Source: Pseudogracilibacillus auburnensis
GTDB lineage: Bacteria; Bacillota; Bacilli; Bacillales; Amphibacillaceae
Assembly (NCBI RefSeq): GCF_003201975.1
Contig: NZ_QJJQ01000005.1
Span: 186,001-250,000, forward strand
DNA: 64,000 nt
Reading direction: 5' to 3'
Position 1 is the stretch's first letter. Every line of letters starts with the position of its first letter. The notes under the pieces were generated by a model, which saw nothing but the letters and a program-made list of their open reading frames with translations, had not been told where the DNA came from and made no database searches. Of the stretch, positions 60,722 through 64,000 are shown in pieces. Both the position numbers and the translations under genes were made by a program.

Positions 60722-61552
60722 TTGCGTATCCTCACGGTAGCTCAAAGAGAAATTAAATTAGGCTTTAGAAACTCATGGACCTATTCTTTTTTAGCCTTAT
60801 TGTCTATTTTCACCATTACTATATTACTGTTACAGTCTGGTGTCGCAACGACTGAAGGGTATACTGATATAACTGGAACGGTAATGAATATGATCTTATA
60901 TTTATTACCGTTAATTACCCTTTTATTGGGTAGTTTTTCTGTAGCAGTCGAAAAAGAAGATGGACATTGGGGATTACTCTCCACCTATCCAATCTCCACC
61001 TATCGTTTTTTATGGGGAAAATGGATCGGCCTAATAACGATACTATTAACAATGCTCCTATTTAGCTTCGGATTAGCTGGAATCATTACAGTATTATTTA
61101 ACCAGCAATTAAGTATTGACACACTTATTTTCTTTTGGTTGTTCTCTTCTATTTTAGCAATTGTATATGTAAGTATTGCATTATTAATCGGTGCTTTGGC
61201 AAAAAATCGTTGGCAGGCACTTATAGGTGGTATTGGTATTTGGTTTTTAACGATTGTCATTTGGTCGTTGTTAATGATTAGTACACTTAGTCATTTGCCA
61301 TCTTATAAAATGATTCAACCTACTTTACAAGTATTAACTATTTTAAATCCAGCAGAATTCGTCCGTGTTTTTTCCATTATGCGGATTGGTGCAGGCTCAG
61401 CTTTTGGTGCGGATTATGATCAGTGGATTACATGGGCAACAGGCAGCTATGGAGTCGTTATTTTCTGTGGTATATGCATAGGTTGGATAGTTGCCTCCAT
61501 TTATATTGGTGGATTTATTTGGAATAGGAGCGATAAAAATGGCCGAGCATAA
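60722..61552 (+). CDS. nosY: NosY, ABC transporter permease
   Basis: A 276-residue membrane permease with six helices. The N-terminal TVAQREIKLGFRNSWTYSFLAL and the central EKEDGHWGLLSTYPISTYRFLWGKWIGL fit NosY/ABC-2 permeases. The start is TTG 60722, with AAAGGGA somewhat far upstream. It partners NosF; the pair plus NosD is needed for CuZ site assembly, probably by handling a sulfur compound. It overlaps nosF by 14 bp. Confidence 0.9.
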   Translation: MRILTVAQREIKLGFRNSWTYSFLALLSIFTITILLLQSGVATTEGYTDITGTVMNMILYLLPLITLLLGSFSVAVEKEDGHWGLLSTYPISTYRFLWGKWIGLITILLTMLLFSFGLAGIITVLFNQQLSIDTLIFFWLFSSILAIVYVSIALLIGALAKNRWQALIGGIGIWFLTIVIWSLLMISTLSHLPSYKMIQPTLQVLTILNPAEFVRVFSIMRIGAGSAFGADYDQWITWATGSYGVVIFCGICIGWIVASIYIGGFIWNRSDKNGRA

Positions 61553-62279
61553 CGAATTTGCAATTGAACTAAACAACCTTTCAAAAAAGGTTAGAAAAAA
61601 GCAGCTGCTTTCTCCCTTAAATCATCAACTAACTTGTGGAAAAATTCTAGCCTTATGTGGTGGGAATGGGGCTGGAAAAAGTACACTTATTAGACTGATG
61701 ACAGGACTGATCAAACCAACTACAGGTCAGGTGACGATCAACAGCTTTACAAAAAAGCATCATACATTACGCTTTCAACATGAATTTGGTTATATGCCTG
61801 ATGATTTTCAATTTCAAAAGTCGATCACTGCTAAAGAAACGATTCGGTTTTATGCAAAGCTTAAAAAAATAAGCAATGCTCGAATGAATGAAACGTTAGA
61901 AGAGGTGGGCTTGCTTGATAAAGTAAATGAAAAAGTCGGTACTTTTTCGAAAGGAATGAACCAACGGTTATTATTAGCCCAAGCACTTCTAGCAAAGCCA
62001 AATATTCTTATTTTGGATGAACCGACGAATGGACTTGATCCATATTGGGTAAAACAATTTTCTGACATGATGTTACGTGCAAAAAAGAATGGACAAACCA
62101 TTGTTTTTTCAACACATGATTTACATGTTGCTGAACAAATTGCCGATGAAGTAATGTTTTTAAGTAATGGAGAAGTCATAAGTAAAGGCCCTATAAATGA
62201 ATATAGTGGAATCGGATTATATGAAACATTTCAGCAACTATATTTTAATTCCATCGAAGCAGAATTACGAGTCCTTTAA
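61539..62279 (+). CDS. nosF: NosF, ABC transporter ATP-binding protein
   Basis: A 246-residue ATPase with Walker A GGNGAGKST, signature FSKGMNQR, Walker B ILILDEP and switch histidine VFSTHD. The start is ATG 61539, 7 nt behind TAGGAG, inside the end of nosY; an earlier in-frame start at 61491 has no support. It energises NosY. Its stop overlaps the end of the convergent response-regulator gene by 15 bp, with no terminator between them. Confidence 0.92.
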   Translation: MAEHNEFAIELNNLSKKVRKKQLLSPLNHQLTCGKILALCGGNGAGKSTLIRLMTGLIKPTTGQVTINSFTKKHHTLRFQHEFGYMPDDFQFQKSITAKETIRFYAKLKKISNARMNETLEEVGLLDKVNEKVGTFSKGMNQRLLLAQALLAKPNILILDEPTNGLDPYWVKQFSDMMLRAKKNGQTIVFSTHDLHVAEQIADEVMFLSNGEVISKGPINEYSGIGLYETFQQLYFNSIEAELRVL

Positions 62280-62909
62280 ATAACCGTGCTCATAAGCATA
62301 TTTTGCTAATTGCACACGATTGTTTAAATGGAGTTTTTGAAATAAGTTTTTCAGATGGTTCTTTACCGTGTACTCGGAAATCTCTAGTCGGAGGGAAATT
62401 TCCTTATTCGTTAGCCCTTTTGCAACCCATGTTAATATTTCCCTTTCCCTTGTCGAAAGGCTGTCCCGTTTATCTTCTGTAATAAGTTGATGGCTGGAAA
62501 ATTCTTTTAGCATTTGTTTCGCAAGTGGTTTATCTATTTGAACATCGTCATTCATGATTGCTTGTAAATAAGGAATCCATGAATCATGTTCAACATGCTT
62601 TAGCAAATAACCTTGTGCACCATTTTTGATCGATTCAAATAAATCAACAATATCGTCTGAGACGGTTACCATGACAATTTTCACATAAGGATATGTACTT
62701 TTAATAAGTCGAGTTGCTTCCATTCCATTCACATCTGGTAAATTAATGTCCATTAAAATTAAATCTGGCATGAATATTGCCGTTTTTTCAACCGCCTCTT
62801 TTCCAGTCATTGCCTCCCCAACGATTTTGAAAGTCGGCTCTTCTTTCAAAATCTCTTTCATTCCTTCTAAGGCCATTGGATGGTCATCAACAATCATTAT
62901 TCTTATCAT
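62265..62909 (-). CDS. NarL/LuxR-family response regulator
   Basis: 214 residues: a receiver domain with phosphoacceptor D54 (LILMDINLPDVNG) and a C-terminal LuxR HTH (LSTREREILTWVAKGLTNKEISLRLEISEYTVKNHL). It pairs with the histidine kinase immediately upstream (16 bp). The position against the nos operon suggests control of the locus by respiration, nitrate/NO or cell-envelope signals, but no regulon can be read here. Confidence 0.93.
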   Translation of the reverse strand: MIRIMIVDDHPMALEGMKEILKEEPTFKIVGEAMTGKEAVEKTAIFMPDLILMDINLPDVNGMEATRLIKSTYPYVKIVMVTVSDDIVDLFESIKNGAQGYLLKHVEHDSWIPYLQAIMNDDVQIDKPLAKQMLKEFSSHQLITEDKRDSLSTREREILTWVAKGLTNKEISLRLEISEYTVKNHLKNLFQKLHLNNRVQLAKYAYEHGYLKDS

Positions 62910-62925
62910 GTAAGAGCCCCTTTCT

Positions 62926-63753
62926 TTATTTTGGTGAAAACTTCAAAATAGTCCAGTTATTTTCCCGCTTCACATTAAATAGCCAATTTATCCTTTTACA
63001 GCGCTCAGCCATCATTTTAAGCCCATAATGATCTTCTTCAAAAGCATCCTCTTGGTCAAATCCTACCCCATTATCTTTCACTACTAAATAGCGTTCTCTC
63101 TCCGTACCTTCCATATGGATGATTACCTTTGTCGCTTGGGCATGCTTGCGAATATTAACGAGCGCTTCCCCTACACATGCTGCTAACTCAAATTTCTCTT
63201 CAGCAGTCAGATGCTTTTCATCCATCGTGATGGATTTAGTTACATGAATATCCGTTTCATTTTCAAACTTTCTAATATGGGTATGGAATGAATCAAGGGC
63301 TGGTAAATCCTTATGCGGAGGTTGTCTTAAGTTTTCAATCCCTGTACGAACATAATGATGAATATCAACAATGTTTTTATGTAATGCTTCCAATTTCGGT
63401 TGGTCTTTCTCAGCAATTTGTAATTTTTCCAACTGTTTTACCTTTATCGAAAGTAAAAATAATGACTGGGCCATACCATCATGGAGATCATGTGCAATTC
63501 GTTCTCTTTCTTCTAAAACAGCTTTTTCCGCCCGTTCAACCTTCAGTTGTTCTTGCATCAATTCAAGTTTAGTAAAAAAACGTGTGAGCAGTGTAAACGT
63601 AACAAATAAAACGATAACTGGCGTTAACCAATTTCCTACATCCATCGATATATAAGGTAATAAATATTCATGTCTAACATACTCCCAGAGCCCCACTGTA
63701 ATTGTCGGGATTAATAGAATAAACCATTTTAATTGTTTATAGGTCAAAGTCAT
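62926..63753 (-). CDS. NarX/DegS-type sensor histidine kinase
   Basis: 275 residues: two N-terminal helices (~8-25 and ~42-60) with a very short external loop, then a HisKA_3 domain with phosphoacceptor H88 (ERIAHDLHDGMAQSL), and a GHKL ATPase (ALVNIRKHAQATKV; DNGVGFDQ; HYGLKMMAERCKRI). There is no PAS/FeS sensor like NreB and no large external domain, so the signal probably comes from the membrane or a partner. AAGGGG precedes the ATG. Confidence 0.93.
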   Translation of the reverse strand: MTLTYKQLKWFILLIPTITVGLWEYVRHEYLLPYISMDVGNWLTPVIVLFVTFTLLTRFFTKLELMQEQLKVERAEKAVLEERERIAHDLHDGMAQSLFLLSIKVKQLEKLQIAEKDQPKLEALHKNIVDIHHYVRTGIENLRQPPHKDLPALDSFHTHIRKFENETDIHVTKSITMDEKHLTAEEKFELAACVGEALVNIRKHAQATKVIIHMEGTERERYLVVKDNGVGFDQEDAFEEDHYGLKMMAERCKRINWLFNVKRENNWTILKFSPK

Positions 63754-63841
63754 ATCCCCTTACATTTTATTCAACACTTATATTTTTCGCATCTAAGACC
63801 AAGTTAATTTATCACACAGATCCCCTTGCCAACAAATAGCG

Positions 63842-63870
63842 TTGACAAAAAAGGATGTTTTTCCTGTTAT
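63842..63870 (+). promoter_or_regulatory. candidate rightward promoter at the window edge
   Basis: TTGACA (63842-63847), 17 bp, TGTTAT (63865-63870); four of six -10 bases match. It is divergent from the kinase gene and would drive an unseen gene beyond 64000. Confidence 0.3.
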
Positions 63871-64000
63871 GCTTCTATTCACGGAAACGTTTAAATTCTC
63901 TTTACAAAGTAACCAGTTTGAGAAAATCAGTTAAGATCCTTCATTGTCATTCTATCTGAATCCTCCCTTTAATGGAACCTTTATAATCACGTAAAATGAG

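Overview
The window looks like chromosome of a low-GC Gram-positive spore-former-type bacterium of the family Bacillaceae. The evidence is AT-rich DNA with AGGAGG-type ribosome sites, many TTG/GTG starts, a seven-gene Mrp Na+/H+ antiporter operon, MotAB, LrgAB, YutJ- and YesL-type proteins, and short dispersed intergenic repeats. The genus cannot be fixed from the sequence alone.

Layout. 1-3.2 kb: AraC-type regulator and a two-gene ABC exporter, bracketed by copies of a 92-bp repeat. 3.2-6.2 kb: KdpD-like stress protein, a small membrane protein, gene remnants and two inverted GC-rich repeat elements. 6.2-12.2 kb: mrpABCD-EFG, with a structured gap between D and E. 12.5-15.6 kb: a three-gene XRE/membrane-protein operon and an isolated rlmN. 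15.8-21.5 kb: Crp-type regulator, nucleoside hydrolase and a sugar-type ABC importer without its own ATPase, then a YesL protein. 22.2-24.05 kb: a group II intron of the class-C type, inserted directly behind the terminator of cheX; then motAB. 26.6-37.7 kb: housekeeping and accessory genes (Fsr-type MFS, YutJ, TSUP, LrgAB, methyltransferase, HtpG, a TrkA-N/RyR membrane protein, Hsp20).

38-53 kb is an aromatic-degradation island read leftward in three transcription units. Unit 1 encodes a flavin reductase and a phenol-sensor regulator. Unit 2 encodes an HpaB-type monooxygenase, a stand-alone FAD synthetase domain and catechol 1,2-dioxygenase. Unit 3 encodes a TRAP transporter, muconate cycloisomerase, a DUF3237 protein, enol-lactone hydrolase, 3-oxoadipate CoA-transferase and thiolase. 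Together they spell phenol -> catechol -> cis,cis-muconate -> muconolactone -> 3-oxoadipate -> succinyl-CoA + acetyl-CoA. Only muconolactone isomerase (CatC) is missing, and DUF3237 sits where it should be. Units 1 and 3 each start from a near-perfect sigma-A promoter followed by a conserved, covarying RNA leader that ends in an intrinsic terminator; this is the best candidate for an undescribed system here.

55.5-63.8 kb is a copper/N2O-reductase maturation locus: a DeoR-HTH protein fused to a NosL-like cysteine-rich domain, Sco, a small secreted protein, a double YtkA-domain lipoprotein, then nosD-nosL-nosY-nosF, faced by a NarL-type two-component pair. NosZ itself is not in the window.

Intergenic DNA is rich in repeats: six GC-rich elements with different but self-complementary arms, two minisatellites (41 and 42 bp, both built of ~21-bp halves), and two dispersed repeat families. 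No rRNA, tRNA or CRISPR array was seen.
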